A stretch of DNA of 44,615 bases from Basidiobolus ranarum (Eukaryota; Basidiobolomycota; Basidiobolomycetes; Basidiobolales). Each line of letters begins with the position of its first letter. Position 1 is the first letter of the stretch. Below, one piece after another: positions 29,919-42,207 of the stretch. The position numbers and the translations under genes are program-made. The notes under the pieces were generated by a model that made no database searches, was not told where the DNA came from, and saw nothing but the letters and a program-made list of their open reading frames with translations. The stretch covers positions 1 to 44,615 of the forward strand of contig JASJQH010000029.1 of the NCBI GenBank assembly GCA_040143965.1, in the 5' to 3' direction.

Positions 29919-31651
29919 TTAGCCGAGACAGAAGCAACAACCAGTTCTCGATGATTTATCAGATGGAATCAGTCCAAACATTGAGCCCACATTGTCATAG
30001 CGATCCTCAAATTCATTGAATTGATAAGAATCTTCAGAGGCGGCATTTTCACCGATGTTTTGTACGCGAATTTTTTGTCGACAAGCGGGTTGCCGTTCTT
30101 TTGGGGTAAGTCGAACATATTCACTTTTGCGCAGATGGTACCATGGAGAATACCTTGGACTGGGATTGTGATGGTATTCAACCACCTCACGACTAGCTTT
30201 TCTCAACTCATTGCCAGTGCTTTTACCGAGGAGGTGAAGGCCTTCAGTAGAAACCCGTTTGAAGATTGATTCATCCTCACAATCTTGCTCTACAAATATT
30301 GTGGGACTTGGGTACTCTGGGTCGGTGGCAATGGAAGACCACGATGTGTGTGAATCGCTTCTACTAGGGGTTGAGCAATTGGAATAGCTTACATCACTAT
30401 TCGGACTATTCTTCCCTTTCAACGGAGAGAATGTCGATTTAGAGGAGTTATTTGTGAGGAATTTTTTACTTTCTATCCGTGACTTTGGGTTAATGGGTGT
30501 ACTTGCTTTAACTGAGTCTTCCCAAGTGTGTATATTAATATTGGTTTCTAAGTGTGTGGAGTTACTGCTTTCAATGATATCGACGGTTAAATAGTCGATA
30601 GGGTCAATGCTTATACACACACTCTCCGTTGTATGATCTTCACCGTTCGAATTGTGCTGAGGTACGTGATTTGATGTTTCTTCCGATTCATTTTCTAAAA
30701 AACTTGACACCGACTTCACCATTGAAATCAATTTTTTGAGAGAGCATCGACGCTTAGGGTTTACTTCTAGAGTTTGATACAGGATATTGGCTCCTTCTTG
30801 TGTCAATGGGAACATCTCCAAGAGAACAGTTTGATCTCTGAAATAAGCAGCAAAGGTAGAATCCGATAATGTTGCTTGTTTCCAAGGATTTCTACCAAAG
30901 CATAAATTGATAAGAATAATTCCAAGAGCCCAAACATCACTAGCAGCTGGAGAGTAATTGGAATATGCGGAAGAGTTGAATTTCTTTACATTCAACGCTT
31001 GAGATTCTAGTAATGATAATTATTAGTTAATATATTAATATAGTAAAATGGATTCAATGTAGCATGGAATGAGAATTTACCTGGACTCATATAAAAACTA
31101 CTTCCACATCCAAATTCATTAGATATTTGATCAGTGGTAGCTAAACCAAAATCTGCCAACTTTAAGAGTCCATTACCGGATAGAAGAATATTTTCGGGTT
31201 TGATGTCTCGATGATATACTTCTTTAGAGTGACAATATTCAACGGCGCGAAGCACGTGTAAGAATGCCTGTTTAATTAGAGCGCTTCTTTTTAAACTAGA
31301 GCCTCCAAAGCCGGGGCCTTTACAAGTGGTAATAGCTTCGTAAAGATCCCCTCCTTCACAATACTCCATTCCAATATAAACGTACTCTTTCGTTTCAAAA
31401 ACGAATTCTAGGCTAACGATGTTAGGGTGACGACCTAAAGAAGTGTGTATAGCAATTTCTTGCTTCTGAATATTAGCTTGTCGAGAGCCACTAGCATGTT
31501 TAGGCAAGCATTTAACGGCATAGAGTGTATGAGGAGGAGTGCAACGTCGGCCGAGGTATATAGAGCCGTAGGTACCATGACCGATAATGTCGATGAGTTG
31601 ATATTTGACAGTGCCATCCTGAATGACTTTTCCAACTTGGTTAGAAGGCAT
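29919..31651 (-). CDS. Serine/threonine protein kinase, Ran1/Ksp1-like, with C-terminal Cys cluster
   Basis: Two exons (31651-31081, 31006-29919; intron 74 nt) give 552 residues. A complete kinase domain fills about 15-295: glycine loop IGHGTYGSIYLG, Lys in YAVKCL, EYCEGGDLYEAI, catalytic HRDIKPENILL, DFGLATTD, the activation end GSSFYMSPE (completed across the intron) and SDVWALGIILINLCFGRNPW. This fits the fungal Ran1/Ksp1/Vhs1 group of nutrient- and meiosis-related kinases. The remaining 250 residues are Ser/Thr/Asn-rich with many S/T-P sites. The protein ends SSRTGCCFCLG, three Cys in the last six residues. This is not a CaaX box but is reminiscent of palmitoylated tails such as those of yeast Yck kinases, so membrane anchoring is plausible (inference). 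Confidence 0.88.
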
Positions 31652-33041
31652 TTGTGATAATCTCTATGTTTTTTCAGATATGATAAAAGTATGGACGAAT
31701 GTAACTTTCTGAAAAACTAAAGAAGTACTTCGTAAAATATGTGAGGTCTAAGTTCCTTCAAGGATAAATACAATAACACTGGAACCAGTTCCAAAGCAAG
31801 CAGGTCAAAAGAGAGAGTTGAGGGTTTTGTAGCTACGGAAAGTTTGAGGAATAAGGAAATAAAAGGAAAATTTATGAATTGAATAAATAAGTTGACTGGA
31901 GTTCTGTTCTATTATTTCACAGAAAGTAGGCTACAAACTCTGAACAGTAGTTAAAGCTAGACAGCAAGTGTTTGGGATAAAAGAATGTAATATATAACAC
32001 AAGTGTGAAAAATTAGAAACAGGGAAAATTTAAGTAAGAAAGAGCACGAGGTTATAACTGCGAGATCAAAGATGCGCAGGTGGACAAGCGGGGAATTTAG
32101 GGAAAGTAGGCGGTAATTGGGATTCAAAAGGTGTGTTCAGGGGAAAAGAATTGGAGCGTTTGAGGCAAGTTTGTATTCTATTTTCCGGGACAAACTCGAT
32201 TAATTTTATTTACCTAATTCATGTTTGTAGATCTAAAAAGAACACACATCATGAGATTGGATCTGGTGAATATATACGCGGAGTTTCCTTTGTCGCTTGA
32301 AACAAGGATTTTGCCGACTTGGCACATTTGTCAGTCAAACGGTATAGATGTGAAATAGACTGCTTTATTCCCTTTCTAGCTATGTAGCTGAGCGAGGAAT
32401 GCACCCCGCTACGACTATCACTACTGTTGCCTCTAGGATAGCGTTGTACCACCAAGAAATAACTCTGTCTATGGTAGGGTTAGGGTTGTTGAACCCGCGT
32501 TATCGCACGTCACTCACATCAATTTATCCCTGCTGTGTGAACATAATATAAATATACATGTACATAATTTCCGATGCATGGAGCGTAGGGTGGGATTAGT
32601 TTTACCACAACACACATATATTAAATCTCTGGTCGCTTCACCAATATAGTTGGCTAACAATCAATGTCGTATCCTTAACTGCATGGGGATGGAGATTGAA
32701 TGTTTCAAGTCAATGTGCGATATACTTGGATCAAGTGCGGTAAATACAGAGTACAGATAATCCATCCATCAGTGAATGCTGTGTTTCCATGATCGTTGCT
32801 ATGTTTCGTGAAGATAAATGTGTATTTTATTCCTACTTACAGAGCTCCTGAAATTAATCAATAATTCCTGAATGTTTCACAGCCGTGGATTTTCTTAGAA
32901 ATCTGTCAACCTGTTGTGTTCTTTGTATATTATTGGCCAAACTACGCTAAATAAAAATAGTGTTCTAAGTGCCACTATATAGGAGTATACCACCTCGCGG
33001 TAACTAGCCCACTTTGACAAAAAGTTTTGTGCAGGGAAAAT
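31652..33041. other. Intergenic, divergent kinase / MFS promoters
   Basis: About 1.4 kb. Contains the telomere-like TAGGGTTAGGGTT (32475-32487) and otherwise A-T-rich DNA. An open frame at 32249-32455 shows no conserved feature. Confidence 0.5.
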
Positions 33042-34955
33042 ATGGAGCCACAAACCTCCATTGACCGTGGTTTCCCTTCTAATTTAGCTGCTTCAGAGGA
33101 ACGTTCTGATGAAGAGACCTATTTTTTAAAGCCCAAAGCGTCAATCGAGGAAATTCCCTTATGTTTGACCAATGAGGATAATAGCAATTTAGTGCCGTTA
33201 AGGGTGGAGACGCAAATTAGTTATTGGAAAAAAGCTTTCATTTTATTTGCAATATGCTTTGCTTCTGCTACAACTCATTTCGTTGCTCATATGCTGGGCC
33301 CACTCAAAGATATGCTAAAAACAGTATGTGTCTGCTTATTCTATTTGCAACTGGTGTTTCCGTTGTTTATAGCATAACCGAATTTTTGTTTTGTTTTCAG
33401 AATCTCGAAATTAATAACACTCAATTCGGATTACTGCAATCGTCCCTATCTTTGATTCCTACCTTCTTTCCCTTTATTGGAGGTGTGTTCTTGGATGCTT
33501 TTGGAGCGGAGTATAGTGCCATTTTCGCTTCAACTTTTGTCGTGAGTGGTCAGGCTATTCTTGCCATAGGTGCCGTCGCGTTGAACTTTGAGTTGATGGT
33601 GCTAGGACTATTTGCTGTTGGGTAAGAGATTAAAGGCAAATTCGTCAAGAGTTTTCGATTACTTACGCTGTTAAATTCCATAATATATTCAAGTGCTGGA
33701 AACGGCTGGATGGTCATGATAAGTGAAGCCATAGTTGTCAAGTTTTTTCGTGGACGCAGTCTATCTTTGATGATCGGAATTCTAATTGCTATTGGAAAAA
33801 TGGTATGCGCATATAATCTTGTCTATGACATAGCTTAGCTGATATTAATTCAACCATGAAGTCAAGCTTCCTGGCTGCTGGATTGACATTACCTATTGCC
33901 AACGCATTCCAATATTTCGGAGGTGTTTTCTGGTTTTCTACGGGACTCTGCTTTTTGTCTTGGATAATGACGCTGTTTTACGTGATCTTTGTTCGTTCTC
34001 TCGCTATCAAACGCCCTACTCCTAATCTTCCCAAACACAAGCATGTAAACTTTAGAAAGATCCTTCATTTCTCGGATACTGTCTGGATGTATCTCTTTCT
34101 TGGAATGGTCTTTGATGCTGTGTGGGCTCCATTCTTACACTTATCAAGGTATACTCTCCTATGTCGTTTATCCACGTCACAGACACTAACATAACCTATT
34201 AGCAATATGATTAAGGTTCAGTTCAACACCAACGACATCGTAGCAGCATGGCACTCTTCCATATCCTTCTTATTGCCGATGTTTCTAAACCCTTTCCTGG
34301 GGATTTTCTTGGATAGATTTGGGAAACGATGCTCCATTCGTATGTAGTTTCAACACAATTTGTAGCTTGCATACACGGATGAATAACCTATATATTACTG
34401 TTAACTCTAGTGATTACCGCCTCAGTGTTTTTGTTGATTTCAGTTTTACTCGTGCACCATCCTGTCAATCAGAATCCCGTCTGGCCACTTCTATTCTTTG
34501 CAGGATCTCTTTCATTTGGGCCTTTACCCTTGGTTACCTCAGTGCCGTTACTGTTTCCCACTGATGAGCATATTGGTACCGCGTTAGGAATTCACCGTTG
34601 TTTAGATAGTATCGGTGCCACTTTGATGGACACAATCACTGGAGTGATTCAGGATAAGGACTCTGTACAAGGATATGACGGGGTTCTTCAACTTCTTACT
34701 ATCCTCTCGTTGGTATGTCTTGCTGGATCCATCGTATTTTGGTGGATGGATAGAGTCTTTGAAGATGGAATCCTAGAAGCAGGAGTTTTAACCCGAAACA
34801 GTAAACTAAAGTCCAAAGCGATTGCCAATTCACTCGCACATAGTAGACCACCGCCCAAGAGAACCAAAGTCTACGCAGGAATCTCATTTGGAGCATTTAT
34901 TCTGTGTTGGATAATCTTCTGGAGTGTTAATTTTGAAATCGCTTTTCAGATTTAA
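33042..34955 (+). CDS. Major facilitator superfamily transporter, MFSD1-like
   Basis: Six exons (33042-33323, 33401-33621, 33694-33802, 33862-34148, 34203-34339, 34411-34955) give 526 residues. An acidic cytosolic N-terminus precedes about 12 membrane helices. MFS features include PFIGGVFLDAFG between the early helices, GWMVMISEAIVVKFFRGRSL, GIFLDRFGKRCSI after helix 7 and a basic cytosolic loop between the last helices. The layout and the motifs GEAIVVKFF-like and PIGDxxG-like regions resemble animal MFSD1, a lysosomal dipeptide transporter; substrate here is inference. The exon 4 acceptor (AAG at 33861) is chosen because it alone keeps the frame. An acidic DEETYFLKP stretch near the N-terminus could be a sorting signal. 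Exon phases all agree. Confidence 0.85.
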
Positions 34956-35245
34956 CTCGAACTTCATTTTACACTGATTCGGATGGGAATTGAGCTTTTG
35001 TATGTATATATATATTTCTGTAGAAAGAAACCATTTTATCATATGTATTCTTATCATTCATAAATCCATTTAATAAACTTTAATAATACATGCTTTTTGG
35101 TACCGTATATCACGTGTTGAAACCATTAACAAAAGAAATGAATATATCGACGAATGGTAAATTGTGATGATTTACTGTCAATATTATTACTAGTATTGAT
35201 TTAACTTGGTAGGTAGAATACACACGTAGTACGTAGTCACTCAAC

Positions 35246-36741
35246 ATGCCAGACCTCACGACCGCATTTCGGGATACTCTAAAAGATCTCTCCAACAGTC
35301 AACAAGTAAAGAATGAGTTAAGAAAAAGACGTGGAAGTACCGGAAAGAATGCTTCACCAAATAAACCTCAAGACGAGTTTATCAAAGAAGCGTACCGTGT
35401 GGTAAAGTAACCCTTTAACGTTTATATCCCACCCATTCTCTTATCAATAAAACCATCCAGATAGTTATACTTGGATTTCTCTTACAAGATATTTCGTTTA
35501 GTGAGATAAAATAAGAGGAAATCTCTCCACCACCTATCTTCTCTTCAAACCAATATTAACCTATTTTAGTAGGCTAATCATATAGTCTCCCTAAAGAAGT
35601 TTTTACTATCCATCCGACGGGCTTACTTGAATTTCTCCAGAACTACGACTATTCAAACTCAAACTCCTCCCCAAAATTTACAGTTTTCTGACTTGAATCT
35701 AAGCTTACCAAGTGGAGCTAGTCTTAATAACAAACAGAGAGATGAAATTGATACGCAAGCCAAGATGATTATACAAAACTGCATCTCAAGAATGACGACA
35801 CTAGAAGAAGTTGAGAAAGGTTGGTATCTGGCATGACATCAAGATAATACTGGCTACACTCCCGATTCTATTGTTGATAATTGAGACTCCACTATTTAAG
35901 TAACAGAAAGACTCACCCTTTATATGATTTCTTTACAAACTAGTGCGTCAATCGCAAATCAAGGCCAATCCTTTGAATACTTTCTCCAAGATGTTTACTA
36001 CTACTTCAGATCTTGGCGAGGAAATACTTACTACACACCGAAGTGGTATTTTATGGTTATTGAACAAACGTTTGATGGATGTTTCAAACATTCAAAAAGA
36101 GCATCAGGAAGCAAGACTAACGCGTGAAATGGAACGTCAAAGAAGGTATGTTTTCGAAAGTAATGGAAGTTTTTAATGAACACCTATCTCACTATTACAA
36201 ATAGTCCCATCAATCAACAGATTAAAAATTCTGGAGCTAGTTCAACTTTCTCTGGTAAAGATTTCTTTCCCGATTACGTAAATAATGGCGATGATGATGA
36301 GGGAAAGGCTGCTCTTGAAGAGTCAGCCTCAGAGGATGAGTTTGAACCACAACTCTCAGCACAAGAAAAGATGGTCCTTGAAATGGAGAATGAAGCCCTA
36401 ATTAAAGACCTGGAATCATCTCTGGATGAAGTCAAGTAAGTTCAATTCACTTTATGTATTCCAATTATGTAAGCAACTAATCACGAATTATTCATAGAAA
36501 AGTGGAAAAAACTCTGCTTGAAATTGCAACTTTACAAAATACATTGTCAACGCATCTATCGATCCAAGCAAAAGAGACTGAGCGTTTGCAATCTGAAGCC
36601 ATCGCCACCACAGAACGTATAAGAGATGGTAACATAATGCTTGCTCAAGCGAGACAGCGTCATTCAGATCTAAGGAAATGGATTTTGTTTTTCTTAATTA
36701 TGGTCAGCGGTGTCCTGCTTTTCTTGGACTGGTATGATTAA
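35246..36741 (+). CDS. UFE1: ER t-SNARE syntaxin-18/Ufe1
   Basis: Five exons (35246-35401, 35573-35819, 35944-36145, 36205-36435, 36498-36741) give 359 residues. The N-terminus (MPDLTTAFRDTLKDL, then DEFIKEAYRV) and HIVSLKKFLLSIRRAYLNFS match the syntaxin-18 N-terminal domain. The middle helix NNKQRDEIDTQAKMIIQNCI matches its RDQIDQDAQ segment. The SNARE motif region lies around LEMENEALIKDLESSLDEVK and EIATLQNTLSTHLSIQAKET, followed by a single membrane anchor WILFFLIMVSGVLLF and a short lumenal end. It should act in fusion of Golgi-derived COPI vesicles with the ER, with Sec20 and Use1. The acceptor TAG at 35570-35572 is used; the TAG three bases earlier would place a stop in frame. The NAGNAG-like pair is thus resolved. 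Confidence 0.88.
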
Positions 36742-37131
36742 ACGGGAGATATGAAAATTGTACACAAACGTAATTTAATAAACGGTTCATTTGTGCAATC
36801 TACTTGGTCCCCTCTTTGCTCTATCGGATTGATAGCTCGGTATCTATAAAACTCTAGAGAAGTCTTTCATTTACTGTCACAACCCACGCTCCTAAACCTT
36901 TTGAATGTTCCCATCAATTTAGAGAAAAACTCGATCCCAATTCCAAGCCACCCAAGAAAAATTCCGATCCAAATGAATATGACAAATATATTGTTTTCAT
37001 AAAATCCATGTTTTCATTTGAAATGAGTTCTTTTTCGAATAATCAACCTTGACGAACCTACCAATTGAACCTTCACTCCGGTTAGAAACTACGAAATAAA
37101 GTGACGTTCAAAACTTTCTTATTCTACTAAC
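36742..37131. other. Intergenic between UFE1 and the SET gene
   Basis: 390 bp holding the 3' end of UFE1 (TTTAATAAACGG near 36775) and the SET promoter. On the minus strand a short hydrophobic open stretch ends at 36867 but lacks ATG or splice acceptor. Confidence 0.5.
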
Positions 37132-37923
37132 ATGTCAAGAAAAAACAATCTTCCAGCTGGCTGGCCGTCAGGAGTCACTTATATCCCTACTTCTGTATGG
37201 GCCAATAATACAACAGCAGAAGTGAAAGAAAAATACAAGCCAATTCCCTCAAAAGTGAATACTCACATACCTGATCCGACGAGTTACTTCCAAGTATTAA
37301 AGCAGCACGAAATAACTCCAGACGGAAGAAAAACTAAGATCAAAGCCATTACTGATCCTGAGCATCCATGTTGTGGTGCTTTCGGTTTATTCGCTGCCTG
37401 TAACTTTGAACCTAAACAACATGTAGTGGATTATTGTGGATATATCCACTTGTCTGAGGATGGTGAAACCGACCCTGAGATTCAATCAAGTGATTATGTA
37501 CTGAGGTTTACGACCGAGCTTTCGATAGATGCAGGTCGTCAAGGAAATGAAGGACGTTTTGTCAATGATTTTCGTGGTGTACCTAAAGAGCCTTCAAAGA
37601 GTCAAAGTGACCTGACAAACAGAAAGAATAAAGATAACATAAGAGGTCAAAGTAAAGGCAAAGATAAAAAGAATGGAAATAACTCCAAGTCACACTCGAA
37701 TGAGACAAACCATCGAAAAAACAACCACGTACAAGAGAAAACCCTTCCAAATGTTCATTTTGTAAATTATTTGGATGAACGAACCAAAGAAGTTCGTATT
37801 GGAATTTTCACCATTCGCAAAATTCGTAAGGGTGATGAATTTCTCATAAGTTACGGCAAGTCCTTTTGGCAATCACGTCTGGGCTCCGTTCCTAGCGCCT
37901 TTGTAGATGTCAGCTATGAATGA
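37132..37923 (+). CDS. SET domain protein
   Basis: Intronless, 263 residues, TGA stop. A SET fold is split by an insertion: the first half has GAFGLFAACNFEPKQHVVDY and ends at GRFVNDFRGVP; the second has VHFVNYLDERTKEVRIGIFT and IRKGDEFLISYGKSFW. These correspond to the SET beta core, the RFxNH pseudoknot and the YG..FW end. Between them sits about 45 residues of Lys/Asn/Ser-rich low complexity. The canonical NHxC is replaced by NDFRG, and no pre-SET or post-SET Cys cluster is present, so the target is uncertain: lysine methyltransferase of histone or another protein (inference). The start region LPAGWPSGVTYIP is typical of this small fungal SET family. Convergent with VPS52. Confidence 0.85.
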   Translation: MSRKNNLPAGWPSGVTYIPTSVWANNTTAEVKEKYKPIPSKVNTHIPDPTSYFQVLKQHEITPDGRKTKIKAITDPEHPCCGAFGLFAACNFEPKQHVVDYCGYIHLSEDGETDPEIQSSDYVLRFTTELSIDAGRQGNEGRFVNDFRGVPKEPSKSQSDLTNRKNKDNIRGQSKGKDKKNGNNSKSHSNETNHRKNNHVQEKTLPNVHFVNYLDERTKEVRIGIFTIRKIRKGDEFLISYGKSFWQSRLGSVPSAFVDVSYE

Positions 37924-38182
37924 TTTGATTAGAATCATGCATGGTTTAACTGTACCATTTTTTATTGATCACCAAGCAATTCAAAGGTGAAGCGGCTCCT
38001 CCTGTTAGTTCATTTCTTTTGGAAATCATCGAAATACCGTATACAGTATGCCCTCAATTTAAGTCTTAGAGCAACGTAAAACGTTGAAATTTTGTAACTG
38101 TTTCATAATGTTTAACAATAAAATTTATTATAGCCCTCTGGATTACAAAATGTAAAAAAGGAAGTGTAATTACACCAAGTAT

Positions 38183-41100
38183 TTAAAAATTCGACCGATA
38201 TTTTTTTATCTCTACCATAACGTTTTGAATCCCAATAGGCGCCTGCTTGAATCCAAGTCCTGAGGATTTCTGATCAAATCTCTTATCGAGCAGAGCGTGG
38301 AAACGAGTATAATACACAAGCAACTGTCCGAGTACTGTATGCAAAATTGTGGTTCCGTTCTTGAAGTTAGAGAATTTCTGAATTACTGAAGAGTTGATAG
38401 CCGATATTTCGTTGCGCCAGTTGCTGTTGAAGTTAAAGGATATCTTTTCGAATTGTTCTACAAGAATACATGACTAGGTTAAACCACAATGTAAAGGAAA
38501 TGGAGAAACAAGAGAAAAAGTTGACAAACCTTGGGAGATAGTTGATATATCTTGCTCTTTCTCCCCAAGCTTCACGAAATTGATCAAATCACCAAAGTGT
38601 GGATCGAGTTGCTCTTCAACGTACTCCGCGATTTTGGAATTCAATAAGGCCTTGGAATGCTCAATTTCTCCTTCAGCTATTCTGACGTTGGCTTCCTATA
38701 TTTATCAACGAAAACCTCCTTTTTAGTTCAAGTAAGAAGAGAGGACTAATATAAAGCACCTCCTAACATTCAATATGGATACGATGAGATCGTAGTTGTT
38801 GATTAAAAAGGTATAACGATCGATGCGGTCGGGAAACTCAAGAGACATTCTAACCAGTAGCCCTTCTACCTCAGTTCTTAGACGAATAAGGCTGAACGTA
38901 TAGAAATTAGATTCTCTGAACATAATTAGATCCTCTGTAACATTGGGAAATCAACAATACCTGTTCGTAAGCAATGCATCCTCATAGCCTTGATTTAAAA
39001 CCAATATTGACGAAGCAAATTCGGCATACTTTCTTGTTATCTACAGGAAACGTTGATACAAGGTTAGTGGTGCCAATTAATCCAACAAGCTACATTTGCT
39101 CATACATATTGCGGATGAACATCCTTGGAGGCCATAAGACGATGTGCGGAGGCCTTTTTGACGCTATCAACATGCTGATTCATGATGATTTGGAATCTAG
39201 GCCAACAAAGCAGATTGATGGCATTTGAATAGCTTTCTAGCGAAGAAATAGGTCGATGTTGACTATCCAAAGCAATCTTAGTGTTGATGCGAATGCATAT
39301 CAATATTCCAATAGCATCATAACTCGACTCAATGTATTGCTTCGTAGCACTCTATGTTGGACATTTAGTGATGAAATTAGATTAACCGCCAAAATCTCAA
39401 ATGACGCGTATCCACATACCAGGCTTATTTTGAGAGTGGGTTCAAATATTTGCTCAAATACAAGACGAGGAATTTCACGTATGGGCTCAGACTCATTTGC
39501 ATCGGGATGGGTAAAGAACTCGGATACAAATTGAAACTCAGAGGCGGCGTTGTCAGCCAATACTGTATTGAAGCTGTGAAACAACATTTCATAAGGGTAT
39601 TTCTAGATTGAGGATAATACTTTTAGTTAATCCTGAACTGCTACACTGATACATGTCCTAATTACCATGTTTTTTTCATTCGCGACATGCAACAATATAA
39701 CTCCAACATCCTGGTCACTAAGGACATTAGCACGGTTTCCTAGAGCAAAGACATTGGACTTGTCTTTCAATTGCTTGCCTACACCGAAAAAGGTGTGCTT
39801 GGTGCTCTCACCAAAACCAATCATATCAAGTTTGTCTGCAATGGTACTCTAAAAATCCAAACACATAAGTACCCGAGGAAACATCATGAATCAAAAAACC
39901 CAATACGTACTTGTAACTTCTGCAACCCGCGATTATACCGATCGAAATGGTTGAAGAAGTAAGCTCGCATAGTATTAATGTAATTTTGTCGAATTTCGCC
40001 AGCTGATTCACGATGACGCTTCATCAAGAAACGATTGAATTCGGTATATTTTAAAAACACAGTTTGCTGAATCATCTGAACATTTGTATTGGGAATACGC
40101 AAAGATTTGACTTTGTCAAGGAGAAATTCGCGGATTTTATAAGAAGCCTATATTTGACAAAAGGGAAGTTAGCTTTCATACGGTTGTTATTTGTATCCTT
40201 ACTTACCTTGAGCCTTAATTTCTCAAACTCAGGACCCACTTCCTGTAATGCGTGAATACCCTTTTTGTTATTTTCTTTAACAAAAGTCATTTTTTTGTTC
40301 AATAAAATTAAACATTCCAGGTATGCTTCGTTCACTTCATTTTCGCTAATCGCTCTATAAAAGAGTCAGTTGTCTTGTTGAAAAATACCCAACACGTCGA
40401 GGAACACTTACTTGACCATCTGCGGCGGTATAACAATTCCTTCAAGTAGCTGGTGCAGCTGTTGTTCCAAGGACTGCAGTTTCGGCGAAAATTTAGTCAC
40501 ATGAAGTGTAAAGTGAATGATGGTTATACGCTGACTGACCAATTTGTTCTTTAACTTTTGATTCATAGCCAGTGACTGCTTTTGAAGACTTTGAATATCA
40601 CTATTGATGTTTCCAAGGTTACTTTGAAACCCAGTTAACAAAGACTCCATAGTTTCCAATATTTCATCACAAGCCTAGATATCCAAAGACATATATTATG
40701 AGAGACCAAAATATTTGAAAGCACCAACAATGAACTAAAACCTTGATATCTTGGTTCAGGTCTACGAAATTCTCTGCTTGAGCAACATCTATAATTGGAG
40801 TGAAAAATATCAAATCTGTTAGTCAAGCCATAGAAGCAGCGTTTGCAATATTCTAATAACTAAATACATACATTCCGAAATGTGTTCTCGTTCGATAACT
40901 TTGAGTTGATCTTCGATGTTTTTGGCATACTTTCGTAGATCCATCCCCTGACAAATGTTGGTCAGTGCCATTTTTTACTAATCGGCTGCTGGCAATGATA
41001 TCAAATTACCTGCATTACGGCCTTTCTGACTAAGGGATCTTCTTGAAATTCGGATATACGATCTTGCGATTGAGTAAGTTGAGTTAAAAAAGTCACGATA

Positions 41101-41505
41101 CAATAAAAGTATAATAGGTTTTTAGTAATTTACCGTCAACTTCGGTGAAAGTGTCTTTTGAGTTCACATTCCAGTCGCCAATAATGTTTTCCAGACGAGA
41201 TTGTGTATCGTTATCACCATTTTCTTTCTACATATGAAAACGCAACCAGTCGCCAAAAAGGAGTATATATTGGATTATGTGTGAGTGGATTTATTATAGA
41301 TGATGTAAAGAAAAGACTTATAGTTTCGCTTTTATACATAAGTATTTCAGTGAATGTATAAAAGAAACAGCGGCGTTTCAACATCAATCCTAACCTTTTC
41401 AGCATCTTCTGTCAATATAGTATCAAGTAAACCCGGTTCGTTTTTTTCCTGCTCGAAAATCTCCGCATCTTGTACGTATTTCGTAGTCAGCTTCTCTAAA
41501 GACAT
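38183..41505 (-). CDS. VPS52: GARP/EARP complex subunit Vps52
   Basis: Sixteen exons (41505-41395, 41227-41134, 41062-41010, 40947-40872, 40788-40742, 40674-40540, 40473-40412, 40354-40207, 40147-39911, 39848-39666, 39602-39420, 39339-39106, 39040-38961, 38891-38768, 38695-38530, 38457-38183) give 735 residues with all phases closing. Family landmarks: EFQEDPLVRKAVMQ then GMDLRKYAKNIEDQL, ACDEILETMESLLTGFQSNL, SLAMNQKLKNKL then SLEQQLHQLLEGIVIPPQMV, YIESSYDAIGILICIRIN, LLCWPRFQIIMNQHVDSVK and TFLINNYDLIVSIL. Vps52 tethers endosome-derived vesicles to the trans-Golgi with Vps51, 53 and 54. The intron 40539-40474 is 66 nt, stop-free and a multiple of three; only its removal gives a gapless match to the family. 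This is the most exon-dense gene of the window. Confidence 0.93.
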
Positions 41506-42207
41506 ACTGAAACGTTTGAAGTGCGTAGCTTTGGCATATATGCTATGATGAAATCAGACCATAAAATGATTTAAGGAGTTTTGATTACGAGGGTGGTACT
41601 TGGCCTAAGTTACTCAAGCCATCAAAATCCAATTTTGAATCTTAGTCAGTTTTCATTGAAATTTGTGGAGCAGGTAATGCACTCTGATTACTGTTCTTAT
41701 TATACATAAAAACCTTAATATTTGCCAATTGTTGTACTCATGTCGACAAGTGCTACTCATTCTATGAATACCTATTAACCACATCATAACCGTAAAATAA
41801 TTCATAAATTATACTATGAGGACTAATGATCAGAGAACTAAGTGAAGTATCGCACATTGTTTCGGAAAACCTAATCACAGACAGTCAAAGCTATTCATGG
41901 TAAAGTTTACTTTTTATATTTGCAGTCTGATAATTAGCATACATGTCTCTACATTATGAAATTAACAGCATCCTCTTCTAATCATCAAATAAGTATATGT
42001 TCCAACTGTTAACAACACTTCGAATATTAAATTAGTGATTTATTCAGTGTAAAGTTCTCATAAGAACGTCCTATTCATGGTACAATCAAAAAGAGAAAAA
42101 AATCAGATTCTACAACAAGAAGGAGTGGAATGTGTGTCAAGAAAGTGAAATGAACGCATGTACGAAAAAAAACCCCATTGCATGATAATTACGTCTATAT
42201 TTCTCCC
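41506..42207. other. Intergenic between VPS52 and the elongase
   Basis: About 700 bp holding the VPS52 promoter and the 3' end of the elongase, both leftward. A-T-rich; no other feature seen. Confidence 0.5.

Noticed and set aside
36867-37012. Hydrophobic, single-helix open stretch on the minus strand upstream of the SET gene
   Set aside because: It looks like a tiny membrane protein but has no ATG in frame, a stop just upstream and no usable AG acceptor.
35246-41505. Functional gene cluster of UFE1 and VPS52 as trafficking neighbours
   Set aside because: Separated by an unrelated SET gene, on opposite strands and acting at different compartments; proximity is likely accidental.
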